Below are positions 39,521 through 48,262 of a DNA stretch of 64,000 bases, piece after piece (within the stretch, counting starts at the first letter, position 1; each line of letters starts with the position of its first letter). Both the position numbers and the translations under genes were made by a program. The stretch comes from an uncultured Luminiphilus sp. (GTDB lineage: Bacteria; Pseudomonadota; Gammaproteobacteria; Pseudomonadales; Halieaceae): assembly GCA_943787485.1 (NCBI GenBank), contig CALSMP010000001.1, positions 62,001 through 126,000 of the forward strand, read 5' to 3'. The notes under the pieces are model-generated. The model saw only the letters and a list, made by a program, of their open reading frames with translations. It was not told the origin of the DNA and searched no databases.

Positions 39521-40600
39521 TTAGTCGGCCACAAAGCCTTCCCAGCTGGCCATGTAATCGATAAACGCCGGTCCGAGACCCTCCGCCTTCAGGTAGTCTC
39601 GCGACACGGGCAAATCACGCATGGCAAACCCCGCGTCGGCCATGGCTTGTTGGGGAAAGTCATGGTGAACAATCGCACCCCGGCCGACAATGACGAAATC
39701 GAGCCCTTTATCCAGTACTTCCTGACACTGGGCGGCGCTATACAATTTACCGGCGCCACCTAGAGCAACCCCGTCTCTGGGTAAGTCGGTAAAAATCTCA
39801 AGCAGAGATTGCCCGTTAAAGGCGTCCTCATGCGCGGGCTTGGTCACGTCCCACAAAGACATGTCGACATAGTCGACCCGCTGATCTACCAGTAGGGCGG
39901 CGGCGAGATCTTTGATCTCGGCGGTGTGGACCCCGAAGCGCTCGGGGGAGAGGCGAATACCGAGGCTGAAGGGTCGACCACAGCGGGCGTTAATACCCTC
40001 TATGATCTCAAACAAGATGCGCGCCCGGTTCTCGGGGTCGCCGCCATATCGGTCGTCTCGGCGGTTGTACCCGGGGCTCAAGAATTCGGACAGTAGGTAG
40101 CCGTGGGCACCGTGTAATTCCACGCCGTCAAAACCCGCTTGCTGGGCGCGCGCTGCGGCGCTGACGAAGTCGTCAATCAGTGTCTGAACCTGTTCGGTAG
40201 TCATGGCCTTGGCGCCGGTTTTTTCATCGTCGGAGGGGCATTGCGGGACACCATCGCAGTAGTCAGCTTGCGAGCGCATCCCGCTGTGCTGTAACTGAAC
40301 AACGGCATGGCTGCCGTGCGCCTTGATGCCAGCAGCGAGTCGCGTCAGACCGGGGAGGTGGCGATCGTCGTGGGCACCAAGCTGACCGGGAAAGCCAACG
40401 CCGCTGTGCTGAACCGAGGCGGCACACGTCATCGTTAGGCCAAAGCCACCCTGTGCTCGCATACACAGCCAGTGATATTCGTCATCACCGAGCGTGCCAT
40501 CGGTGGCGCTTTGCAGGTTGGTCAGGGGGGCCAGAACAAACCGATTGGCCAGAGTCGACCCGTTACCTAGGGTCAGTGGGTCAGCGAAAGAAGTCATCAC
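39521..40600 (-). CDS. NADH:flavin oxidoreductase, old yellow enzyme family
   Basis: A 359-residue FMN-binding barrel. Motifs: FVLAPLTNLQSATDGTLG, HAVVQLQHSGMRS, GFDGVELHGAHGYLLSEFLS followed by PGYNRRDDRYGG, and C-terminal DFVIVGRGAIVHHDFP. It lacks the extra FeS/NADH modules of larger relatives, so it is a single-domain ene-reductase type. It lies convergent with the hydrolase (14 bp between their stops). Substrate unknown. Confidence 0.9.
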   Translation of the reverse strand: MMTSFADPLTLGNGSTLANRFVLAPLTNLQSATDGTLGDDEYHWLCMRAQGGFGLTMTCAASVQHSGVGFPGQLGAHDDRHLPGLTRLAAGIKAHGSHAVVQLQHSGMRSQADYCDGVPQCPSDDEKTGAKAMTTEQVQTLIDDFVSAAARAQQAGFDGVELHGAHGYLLSEFLSPGYNRRDDRYGGDPENRARILFEIIEGINARCGRPFSLGIRLSPERFGVHTAEIKDLAAALLVDQRVDYVDMSLWDVTKPAHEDAFNGQSLLEIFTDLPRDGVALGGAGKLYSAAQCQEVLDKGLDFVIVGRGAIVHHDFPQQAMADAGFAMRDLPVSRDYLKAEGLGPAFIDYMASWEGFVAD

Positions 40601-40649
40601 TACAAGCTCGCGGGCGTTTAGAGGCCCGCGAGTTTATCAAACTTCTGGC

Positions 40650-42428
40650 TTAGCCAACCCGCGCCATGCTCAAGTTGACCCCTTTCACGCGGGTTTTTTT
40701 GAGATGCCTGAGAATTTGCTTGGGCATGCCCTCGGGCAGGTCGATGGTCGAGCACTCATCCAGAATATTGATGGTGCCGATGTAATCTCCTTCAATCCCC
40801 GCTTCATTGGCAATCGCGCCGACTAGCTCACCGGGTTTAACGCCATGCTTTCGACCCACAGAGACACGAAAGCGCTCCATGGGGACGTCAGGGTGATTCT
40901 TCAGAGGGCGCGCCTGCCCCAAGCTAGCTTCATCGTTTGATACTGAATTGCCCTGTAATGCCTGACGCCGCTCCCGCCGATTGGGCGGACGGCCATCGTT
41001 ATCATTGATAGGGGCTTTGTCTTGGTTTGGAAATAGCGGCGTGACTTTTTTCGACTTGTTATCGTGTTTCGATTTGGCCTCTTGCCGTTCGGTTGATCTC
41101 GGCGCCTTTGTGGCGTTTGTGTTGGTCGGTTGAAGCAACCCCGCAAGGGCGATTGCAACCGCACGAGCACCCCCCTCAGTCTCTTTACAGAGCGTATCAA
41201 CGAGCGCCGCCATCGCAGGATCCGCATCCTGAGCCAGGGCGGTCCGCACCGTATTGGCAAAGGCTTCGCGTCGCTTTTCGTCAATGGCTAACGGAGACGG
41301 CAGGCGTATCTCAGGAATCTCCTGGCGGGTCAGGCGTTCGATATTGCGGAGCATACGACGCTCCCTTGGCGCGACAAACAGGATAGCCTTGCCTTTACGA
41401 CCTGCACGGCCGGTGCGACCAATGCGGTGTACGTAGGCCTCTTCGTCGAAGGGCACATCAAAATTAATGACATGACTGATGCGATTTACATCGAGCCCCC
41501 GCGCGGCGACATCGGTCGCAACGACAATATTGACCGCACCGGATTTAAGCTGCTCGATGGTGCGTACCCGGGCTTTTTGGTCCATATCGCCGTTGAGGGG
41601 CGCAGCCTGAAAGTCGCGTTGGCGCAGTAGCTCGGCGATGGCGGCAGTACTCTCGCGGGTGCGGGTAAACACAAGAACGCCATCGGTGTCCTCATAGGCG
41701 AGCAGGCGTGTGAGCGCTTCGACTTTACTAGCGCCTTGAGCCAGCCAATAGCACTGCTCGATATTTTCATTGGTGGTCGCTGCGGCGGCCACAGAGATTT
41801 CCCGTGCGTCCTTCAAATGTTTGTTGGCAATGGCACGTACCTTAGGAGGCATCGTGGCTGAGAACAGGGCAACCTGCCGCTTAGCCGGTGTCTTGGCAAG
41901 AATTGTATCGACGTCGTCGATAAACCCCATGCGTAGCATTTCGTCTGCTTCATCGAGAACGACGGTCTGTACGCCGCTGAAATCAGCACTGCCGCGCTCG
42001 AGGTGATCGAGCATGCGACCGGGGGTCGCGACAACGATATGCACGCCTTCTTTTAGGGAGCGCAGTTGCTGGCGCATATCGGCACCCCCGCAAAGCGCCG
42101 CGACCTTAAGGCCTTTCATGCCAGCGCCGTATTGCCGGAAGGCATCGCCTACCTGAAGCGCCAGCTCGCGGGTGGGGCATAACACCAACACCTGGGGTTT
42201 ACGCTCGTTAAGTTGGAGGCGAGCAAGGGCAGGCAGTGCAAAGGCAGCGGTTTTGCCGGTACCGGTTTGGGCCAGCCCCACGATGTCATGGCCTGCAAGT
42301 AACAGGGGAATCGTAGCCGTTTGTATAGGCGTTGACGTGTCGTAGCCGCGTCGCGTCAGGTTTTCAAGCAAAAGATCGGGCAGGCCCAGCGTCGAAAAGA
42401 GTCGCGGGAGGGTATCGGTCGATGACAT
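40650..42428 (-). CDS. deaD: DEAD-box RNA helicase (DeaD/CsdA-type)
   Basis: A 592-residue ATP-dependent RNA helicase. Motifs in order: Q motif TSTPIQTATIP, Walker A AQTGTGKTAAF, PTRELALQ, DEADEML, SATMP, ATDVAARGLDVN and HRIGRTGRAGRKG. After a basic, poorly conserved linker comes a DbpA-type RNA-binding domain (RVSVGRKHGVKPGELVGAIA). The ATG at 42428 follows aggaac. Relatives remodel ribosome precursors and mRNA, notably in the cold. Confidence 0.92.
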   Translation of the reverse strand: MSSTDTLPRLFSTLGLPDLLLENLTRRGYDTSTPIQTATIPLLLAGHDIVGLAQTGTGKTAAFALPALARLQLNERKPQVLVLCPTRELALQVGDAFRQYGAGMKGLKVAALCGGADMRQQLRSLKEGVHIVVATPGRMLDHLERGSADFSGVQTVVLDEADEMLRMGFIDDVDTILAKTPAKRQVALFSATMPPKVRAIANKHLKDAREISVAAAATTNENIEQCYWLAQGASKVEALTRLLAYEDTDGVLVFTRTRESTAAIAELLRQRDFQAAPLNGDMDQKARVRTIEQLKSGAVNIVVATDVAARGLDVNRISHVINFDVPFDEEAYVHRIGRTGRAGRKGKAILFVAPRERRMLRNIERLTRQEIPEIRLPSPLAIDEKRREAFANTVRTALAQDADPAMAALVDTLCKETEGGARAVAIALAGLLQPTNTNATKAPRSTERQEAKSKHDNKSKKVTPLFPNQDKAPINDNDGRPPNRRERRQALQGNSVSNDEASLGQARPLKNHPDVPMERFRVSVGRKHGVKPGELVGAIANEAGIEGDYIGTINILDECSTIDLPEGMPKQILRHLKKTRVKGVNLSMARVG

Positions 42429-42553
42429 GGTGGAGTTCCTCTGGAAGGAGCGCCACACTACGCGCTGTACAGGGGATAAACAACTGAATTAAGGGGGCTT
42501 ATTGCCATTAATGACAGTGATCCCTGCCCGCCTGATCCCGCGGGAAGCTAGCT

Positions 42554-44272
42554 TTATTGCGGCACTCGCGTGGTAACTGGATAGGGTTCGCCGGCGAAAA
42601 CGGTGGCAATAACGTTAATGCTCCGAAGCGCGTCATTTGGGACCGTGAGCGGATCGCCATCGAGCACGGCGAAGTCGGCAATTTTGCCAGCGCGGATCGA
42701 GCCGAGGTTATCTTCCTTACCGAGGATCCAGGCGGCATCGATGGTTACTGCGCGTAACGCTGCTCCCCGCGATAGCGCTTCGCTTGCGATTCCTTGCTCC
42801 CCGCCGATGGTCTCGCGAGCACTGGCCGCCCACATCAAGGTTAGCGGTGACAGCGGTGCCATGGGGCTGTCGGAGTGTAAACCAACCGGAATACCGGCTC
42901 GCTCCAAGCTACCAAGTCGCACCATCTGTTCCGCCCGATCGGGGCCGAGCCACGTCTCGGCATACAGTTCGGAGAGAATATAGTGGTAATACGGATTGGC
43001 GGAAACGAGCGCACCTAGCGCTTTCAGTTGCCGCGTTTGATCCTCGGTGCTGTAAGCAAAGTGTTCGAGGGTCATTCGGTGGTCGGCGCGCGGGGATTCG
43101 GTCAACAACTGGTCGAGTAGCTCGATAAACCAACTCGTGGCGGCATCACCGTTCGCATGGGCGTGCAGCTGAAAACCCGCGTTCCAAAATGTGCGCGCAT
43201 AGTCAGCGGTGATATCACGGGGTGCCATCCATACGCCGTCATGGCCATCGAGATAACCCGGCGGACCAAACTGACTGAGGCCTGAGAAAATGGCGCCATC
43301 GAGCATCAGTTTGAAATGGTTGCCCACGCTGACACGATCGCTGTTTTGATTTTGCCATGTGCGGACCTGGGCGAGCGCCTCCTCAGGACCCACGCCGCGA
43401 TTGATAAAATCGAGAATGACGGGGGTCAGAATAATGCGCGCTGGAACAGGATGGGCCTCGGCGACGGCCCTTATCCCCGCCATTTCCTGTTCCGGGTTTC
43501 CGAATATACCCGTGCCCATATCGAGCGCGGTGGTCACGCCACTTTGATGCATCATGGCCAAAAAGTTTTGCATCCCATTGCCATAGCGCGCGGGCTCGAA
43601 AAGGAATTGAAAAGATGGAAGCACTGCTTTTAGCCCGTTTTCATAAAAATGGCCGCGCTCCCACGAAGCGTCATGGGCTTGTGCCGCGTCTTCCGCGGTC
43701 ACGCCGAGCATGTTCCATGCGGCATCGTTGCCGATGACCTCGTGAAAGGACCGATGCCAGATGATGACCGGCTGTTCGCCAAACCAGTCGTTGAGATCCT
43801 CTCGCCATATTTCTCCGTGCCACAGCGGGTGATAACCCCAGGCGATGAAGGGCACGGCGGTGTCAGTGTGCGCGGCGGCAAGCGCTGTGAGTTGTTGTCT
43901 GTATGCCTCGGGGGTTTTTGCGCCGGGAAATTCTCCGGTGGGCAGGGACCAGTCGTCGGGAGCGAGAAAGGGAAACTGGGTGAGCACCGCCGGCAATGAG
44001 GGGTGTACGTGGGGATCAATAAAGCCGGGGACTAATATCCGGTCTTCGAACTGACGATCAATGTGTCCACCTTTGATCCGAAGGACCGGGGCGAGGGACT
44101 CAATATCTCCCACCGCAACGATGCGACCATTCTCTACTGCCACTGCAGTGGCAGTAGGCATTGCGGGTTCGAGGGTGCGGATCAATTGGGCGGTGTAGAC
44201 GGTGACGGCGGCAGCGGCCGGTAGCGCGACAAGAGATCCTACGCAGAGCGCAGCAAGGGATCGAAACAGCAT
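42554..44272 (-). CDS. Secreted amidohydrolase, family 3 (YtcJ-like)
   Basis: A 572-residue amidohydrolase with a signal peptide (LAALCVGSLVALPAAAAV). Metal site: LVPGFIDPHVHPSLPAV; later histidines are in FQLHAHANGDAATSW, MTLEHFAYST and GLHSDSPMAPLSPL. C-terminal GSIRAGKIADFAVLDGDPL is the classic closing strand. The substrate is not known for this group. It starts 37 bp after the M48 protease gene and may be the tail of the large operon, but functionally it looks separate. Confidence 0.85.
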   Translation of the reverse strand: MLFRSLAALCVGSLVALPAAAAVTVYTAQLIRTLEPAMPTATAVAVENGRIVAVGDIESLAPVLRIKGGHIDRQFEDRILVPGFIDPHVHPSLPAVLTQFPFLAPDDWSLPTGEFPGAKTPEAYRQQLTALAAAHTDTAVPFIAWGYHPLWHGEIWREDLNDWFGEQPVIIWHRSFHEVIGNDAAWNMLGVTAEDAAQAHDASWERGHFYENGLKAVLPSFQFLFEPARYGNGMQNFLAMMHQSGVTTALDMGTGIFGNPEQEMAGIRAVAEAHPVPARIILTPVILDFINRGVGPEEALAQVRTWQNQNSDRVSVGNHFKLMLDGAIFSGLSQFGPPGYLDGHDGVWMAPRDITADYARTFWNAGFQLHAHANGDAATSWFIELLDQLLTESPRADHRMTLEHFAYSTEDQTRQLKALGALVSANPYYHYILSELYAETWLGPDRAEQMVRLGSLERAGIPVGLHSDSPMAPLSPLTLMWAASARETIGGEQGIASEALSRGAALRAVTIDAAWILGKEDNLGSIRAGKIADFAVLDGDPLTVPNDALRSINVIATVFAGEPYPVTTRVPQ

Positions 44273-44309
44273 AGCGAATATCCGCAGTCAGGCGTGGCTG
44301 CAGTGTTAC

Positions 44310-45743
44310 TTATTGAATGGTTTTTATCCAGTCACCGATGCGAGGCTCGCCGCTTGGGTAGTAGCCATTGATAAGTCGCAGCTGATCCTCGGCATCGGGG
44401 ATACGGGCGCTTGAAGACAAACTGTTCATAGTTGCGCCCCGCGGGACTTGCACGTAGCGAAGCGTGCGGCTTTCGCCTTTGACTTTTTCTCGCGCGACCA
44501 GGGGTCTAAAGCTTTCAATGATTGTCATCAAACGCGCATCCGCCGTGGCGAGATCGGGCGCTTCACCGGTGAAAAGAAAGCGATAGCGATGATCGATGAC
44601 CGCCAGGCGCTTGCTGATTCCCGAGCCGCTGGCGATGGCGGTGCTGCCTTCTAGCCCAAACTGATCAAGTTCGGCTTGATTGGAAAGTTCGCCGCTCGCT
44701 TGACTCGTCAAAAAGTCGCTCGGTGTGACGGCCGGGTCCACCTTCGATAGGGACAGCGTCACTTTTTCCGTGCCGTCTGCTGAGGTGGCAACGATAGATC
44801 GAGATCCCTGCTGCACGGTCCAGCCTTCGGGATAGCGAAACGAGAAGTCGAGTTTGTTGTGGTAAAAGCGGTTGGGCTCGGCCTGTGCCTGGGCGCTGGC
44901 GCCAAACACCAGACCCTCCACCTGGGAGCGGAATGCGCCGGGTAACTCCGGGTCCTCGGGCTGATTATCCAAATCTAGACTGTTCGCCGTTTTGATGACC
45001 GTTTGCAGGCGAAGGTCATTGCGAGGATGACTGGCATATAAGCCGTGATAGGTGCCGGTCGGTTTGCCCGAGGACTTCGCCTGAACCCGCCGGTACATTT
45101 CTTGATCCTTCAGGACGCCAATGACTGACAGCAAGGCGTCAGCCTCGTAGCCGCTTTTGTGCATAAATTCGGCACCGGCTGCATCCGCTTCGAGTTCCAT
45201 ATCGCGGCCGAAGCCGCTGATGACCTCGGCGCCCACCATGCGCGCCGCGTCATAAATATCGCCGCTTCCCGTCAAGATGTACGCCGTTGTCGCAAGAATA
45301 GTGGATGTCGTCGATTGGGTTTTCCGACGGCTGTGATGCCGTTCGGTAATGTGACCAATCTCGTGGGCAATCACGCCGGCCAGTTCGGCTTCGGTTTCCA
45401 GGTAGGCGAGAAGCCCGCGATTAATATAAATGTAGCCGCCGGGTAGTGCGAAGGCGTTGATGTCCGGGGAATCCAACACGGTGAAGGAAAACGGGGTATC
45501 GGGCATCGACGAGTTGGCCACGAGCTCTTGGCCAATCCTATTAATGTAGGCCGCTAGCTCGGGGTCGTCATAGATCCCAATCGCTTCAATCATCTCCCGA
45601 TGTTCTTCCGGGGTGTCGTCGGGTAAATCAACCTGTCTGCCCCCGACCGTGACGGTGGGAGAGGCTGCGTGGCTGGACAACGACATCAGTAGTATCAGGA
45701 TGGCCGTGACACGGCAGCTGAGAAACTTTTTTGGTGTAACCAT
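44310..45743 (-). CDS. M48-family zinc metalloprotease, periplasmic (BepA/LoiP-like)
   Basis: A 477-residue protease with a signal peptide (AILILLMSLSSHAA). The zinc motif is HEIGH in AGVIAHEIGHITERHH (H127, E128, H131), with the third ligand in DMELEADAAGAEFMH. PGGYIYINRGLL is also family-typical. The C-terminal half has a beta-rich domain and a closing LRLINGYYPSGEPRIGDWIK typical of one M48 branch. ATG 45743 gives the signal peptide. It is 10 bp after the preceding lipoprotein gene and thus the last clear member of the envelope operon, likely a quality-control or processing enzyme. Confidence 0.88.
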   Translation of the reverse strand: MVTPKKFLSCRVTAILILLMSLSSHAASPTVTVGGRQVDLPDDTPEEHREMIEAIGIYDDPELAAYINRIGQELVANSSMPDTPFSFTVLDSPDINAFALPGGYIYINRGLLAYLETEAELAGVIAHEIGHITERHHSRRKTQSTTSTILATTAYILTGSGDIYDAARMVGAEVISGFGRDMELEADAAGAEFMHKSGYEADALLSVIGVLKDQEMYRRVQAKSSGKPTGTYHGLYASHPRNDLRLQTVIKTANSLDLDNQPEDPELPGAFRSQVEGLVFGASAQAQAEPNRFYHNKLDFSFRYPEGWTVQQGSRSIVATSADGTEKVTLSLSKVDPAVTPSDFLTSQASGELSNQAELDQFGLEGSTAIASGSGISKRLAVIDHRYRFLFTGEAPDLATADARLMTIIESFRPLVAREKVKGESRTLRYVQVPRGATMNSLSSSARIPDAEDQLRLINGYYPSGEPRIGDWIKTIQ

Positions 45744-45753
45744 ATCTTCGCGC

Positions 45754-46461
45754 TCAGCGAGTCGCAGAGAGGTATTGAAGCAGTTGATCCCCCAGGCTGT
45801 CGCAAGCAGTCCCCTGAACCGGCGCGATAATGGGGATAGGGACAACAACTGCCGGCATATAGCTCTGGCCGCTGGTGTTGGTGCTGATCCGGCCGACTTC
45901 GGTCTGATCGGTGAAATCCCAGATTGTGGCTTCATACTCCGAGGCGTTCCCCCAGGTACCAAAGCCAAAGCAACCCGCGCCACCGGGGCCTACACCGCAG
46001 GTCATAGAGCCTGAGCTATTGGTTTCGATGGTCGAGCCATCAATCCAAATCATGTATTCCAGTTTGATATTGCTAAATTGGTTGGCGACCGGTTCTTGTG
46101 CCATAAGGCGATCAATATCCTGCGGCCCTAGCGGCGCGGTACGGGGCTCAAACCAGGGATACATCATGTTGATGAACTCGAGTTCGTGTAACACCGTGAT
46201 GGAGTTGTCACCCCGACGAATATGATCACCAATACATTCGATGAAATCGAACTCGGTCTCGTAATCAGGTGCGTGACGTCGACCCAGTATCACTACCGAT
46301 GAATCACCAATGCCCTCGGTGGGCTCTAAAAATGTCATCTCATCGACCGTGGCGGTAACGCATCCTTGCAGTAATCCCAATAGCATCAGGGCGGCGACGG
46401 TCAGACCCCATCGAGCTTGGCCAGCTAGCCAGACAACGCCGTGTGAGCCCGCGATAGTCAT
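45754..46461 (-). CDS. Hypothetical lipoprotein
   Basis: A 235-residue protein I do not recognise. The lipobox is LLGLLQGC after a hydrophobic stretch (~residues 19-33). The mature part has SSVVILGRRH, DFIECIGDHIRRG and a Gly/Cys-rich patch MTCGVGPGGAGCFGFGTWG, then YEATIWDFTDQTEVGRIST, a pattern of beta strands. The ATG overlaps the upstream stop as ATGA. Similar short strands about a cargo-labelled string (WDFTDQTEVG) suggest a beta domain, but no function can be assigned. Confidence 0.75.
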   Translation of the reverse strand: MTIAGSHGVVWLAGQARWGLTVAALMLLGLLQGCVTATVDEMTFLEPTEGIGDSSVVILGRRHAPDYETEFDFIECIGDHIRRGDNSITVLHELEFINMMYPWFEPRTAPLGPQDIDRLMAQEPVANQFSNIKLEYMIWIDGSTIETNSSGSMTCGVGPGGAGCFGFGTWGNASEYEATIWDFTDQTEVGRISTNTSGQSYMPAVVVPIPIIAPVQGTACDSLGDQLLQYLSATR

Positions 46462-47279
46462 GTTGATGTAGTCCCCTCGTCGTCGGCTGTCGACTCGTCA
46501 ACAGTTGATGACTCCTCACTAGTTGATGACTCCTCACTAGTTGATGACTCCTCACTAGTTGATGACTCCTCAACGCTGGCAGTCACCGGAGCAGGCAGCT
46601 CGGTGATGGTGTTACGGGTATCTAGCCACTCAGCGACGGCGGGCACGCGATGGAATGAGGTGGCGAAGTTGGCACCGGCATCGCGCAGCGCCACAACGGC
46701 TGCTAAGTTGACCGCTTCTTCGTCGGATTGCAGAAAGGCGGTCGGTGTCTTGCCGTAGGCACTCAAGGTCCAATCCGCCAGACTTTGATTGGGGTTGTAA
46801 GTCAGCTCGCCATTACCGTGATCGTGAATGGCGTCCATCGTGACCAAACGAAACCGATACTTCATCCAAATCTCGTAGACCTTGACATTAGTATGGAGGG
46901 GAATCGTGTATTGGAGATCTTCGACGTAGGGAATGATCACGGCGTCAACCTCATCCTCCACCGCATGCAGGGCGTCGTGGCTATCGATATGAACGACCTC
47001 GGTAAACATACCGGTAAACAAGGTGTCCCAGAACTCGACCTGGGCAGAACCTGTTTTAACCAGCCAGTCAGTTTCCTCGCGTCCAGCCGCTTCGTCGTAA
47101 ATTTCATGGGTTTTGAAGCTTTCGGTGTACACCACGCCCAACGTAAGCGGCGTCTTCTCCATTAACGGCGGGGGGAAATTGCCCTGTACCACCACTTGTT
47201 TCGCACCACAGGCGGCGAGCACCAGACCCAGCAGTAGTGCAAAGCCGATGCGAATGAGGCGATTAGGGCCTGAAATCAT
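46458..47279 (-). CDS. Hypothetical lipoprotein with C-terminal hexapeptide repeats
   Basis: A 273-residue lipoprotein. ATG 47279 gives the signal ISGPNRLIRIGFALLLGLVL with lipobox LAAC. A mixed alpha/beta domain follows: PPPLMEKTPLTLGVVYTESF, EVVHIDSHDALHAVEDEVDA, VIIPYVEDLQYTIPLHTNVK. This strand-helix pattern is reminiscent of envelope auxiliary lipoproteins but I cannot name the family. The C-terminus is an acidic, Ser/Glu-rich tail of tandem SSTSEE units. With the upstream vWA gene read in its repaired frame, the two genes overlap by 17 bp. Confidence 0.78.
   Translation of the reverse strand: MISGPNRLIRIGFALLLGLVLAACGAKQVVVQGNFPPPLMEKTPLTLGVVYTESFKTHEIYDEAAGREETDWLVKTGSAQVEFWDTLFTGMFTEVVHIDSHDALHAVEDEVDAVIIPYVEDLQYTIPLHTNVKVYEIWMKYRFRLVTMDAIHDHGNGELTYNPNQSLADWTLSAYGKTPTAFLQSDEEAVNLAAVVALRDAGANFATSFHRVPAVAEWLDTRNTITELPAPVTASVEESSTSEESSTSEESSTSEESSTVDESTADDEGTTST
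46504..46575 (-). repeat. 18-bp tandem repeat inside a lipoprotein gene
   Basis: Three exact copies of gttgatgactcctcacta (plus-strand sense) and a partial fourth. Each unit encodes six residues (SSTSEE), so copy-number change keeps the frame and alters only tail length. Degenerate copies flank it on the gene's 3' side. Confidence 0.95.
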
Positions 47280-48262
47280 TGAGTCCAACGAAGGTGCCAC
47301 CATTTCGATAAGTCAGTTCTCGCATCAGTGTAGCAAAACGAACCCCGGTAGTTTGTAGTTGGGGGGGGGCGAATAAACTGGACAGGAAACCCGACAGCGT
47401 GAATTCGCACCCGTCTTTCGCCACCAAAATTGTCGGCATTCAGCTGATCTACCGTCTGTACCACCCTTCGGATGGATTCACCGGTGAATTCGTCACCAAA
47501 CACGTAGATAGAAATCTTTTTATTGGGATCATAGAAAGTCCGCACCGCCGCGGTAATGCCTTCCACCGGCGAGCTGTTGGAGAACACATTCCAGTTGGCA
47601 AGGTTTCGCAATATGAGGTCTCGGCGTGCCGGCGTGTCCGGTATCCACTGGCTCCGATAGCGAGAAAACAGATAGTTCCCCATGTCGTTGAGCACTTGAA
47701 TTCCCTTCACTTCAGGGTAGATGTTAAGTGTGGCTTCCATTTCCAAGAGCATGCGCTCCCAAGCATAGGAAAACATGGAGCCCGACGTGTCGATGATGAA
47801 TATGATGTACTCGCTATCGACCGGGATACCTCCAATCAATTGATTCTTCTTTTCGCTATTGATGCCCAGCAGGCGCTTTTCCTCTTCGCTCAACTGCTGT
47901 CGGGCGATCGCAAGCTGCTGCTGAACAATACTGTTGGTGTTGCGGGTCGTTTCGAGGGCGTCATAGCGCGACTGGGCTTTTGCCAGAGCCCCTTGCAGAA
48001 TCGCGATGCGCTCCTTGTACTGCGAAATTTGTTCGCGCTTGGCATCAAGCTCCCTATTCAAAATAGTAGTTTCACCGCGAATTTCGAATAGCTGCTCGGT
48101 AAGTTCCGCGACCTTACCGTCTGCCTGCACCGTGGATTGTTCAAGAATCTGCGGCTGCACGGTTTTGGTAATCATCAACAGTAGAATCACTGCGCCAAAG
48201 CCACAGCAAATAACGTCCAGGAAGGAGATTGAAAATTCGGGGGCGCCCCGTCGCTGCTTCAT
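47263..48262 (-). CDS. vWA protein 2: ExbD/TolR-like anchor plus von Willebrand A domain, +1 in a C9 run
   Basis: A ~332-residue protein: short cytosolic N-terminus, one membrane helix at residues ~13-32 starting SFLDVICCGFGAVILLLM, a long coiled coil (~35-135), then a vWA domain with metal site DTSGS (158-162). The helix start resembles the PxxDVMLVLL helix of ExbD/TolR, with D16 at the proton-channel aspartate position. At 47361-47369 the gene has nine C (G on the plus strand). As written the tail is RPPPTTNYRGSF to 47276. With eight C it reads GVRFATLMRELTYRNGGTFV to a stop at 47263, a normal vWA ending. The 1000 bp span is 3n+1. The ATG overlaps the stop of vWA protein 1. Confidence 0.85.

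Noticed and set aside
47399..48091. A 230-codon plus-strand frame opposite vWA protein 2
   Set aside because: It is antisense to a clear vWA domain and coiled coil, with no family features of its own.
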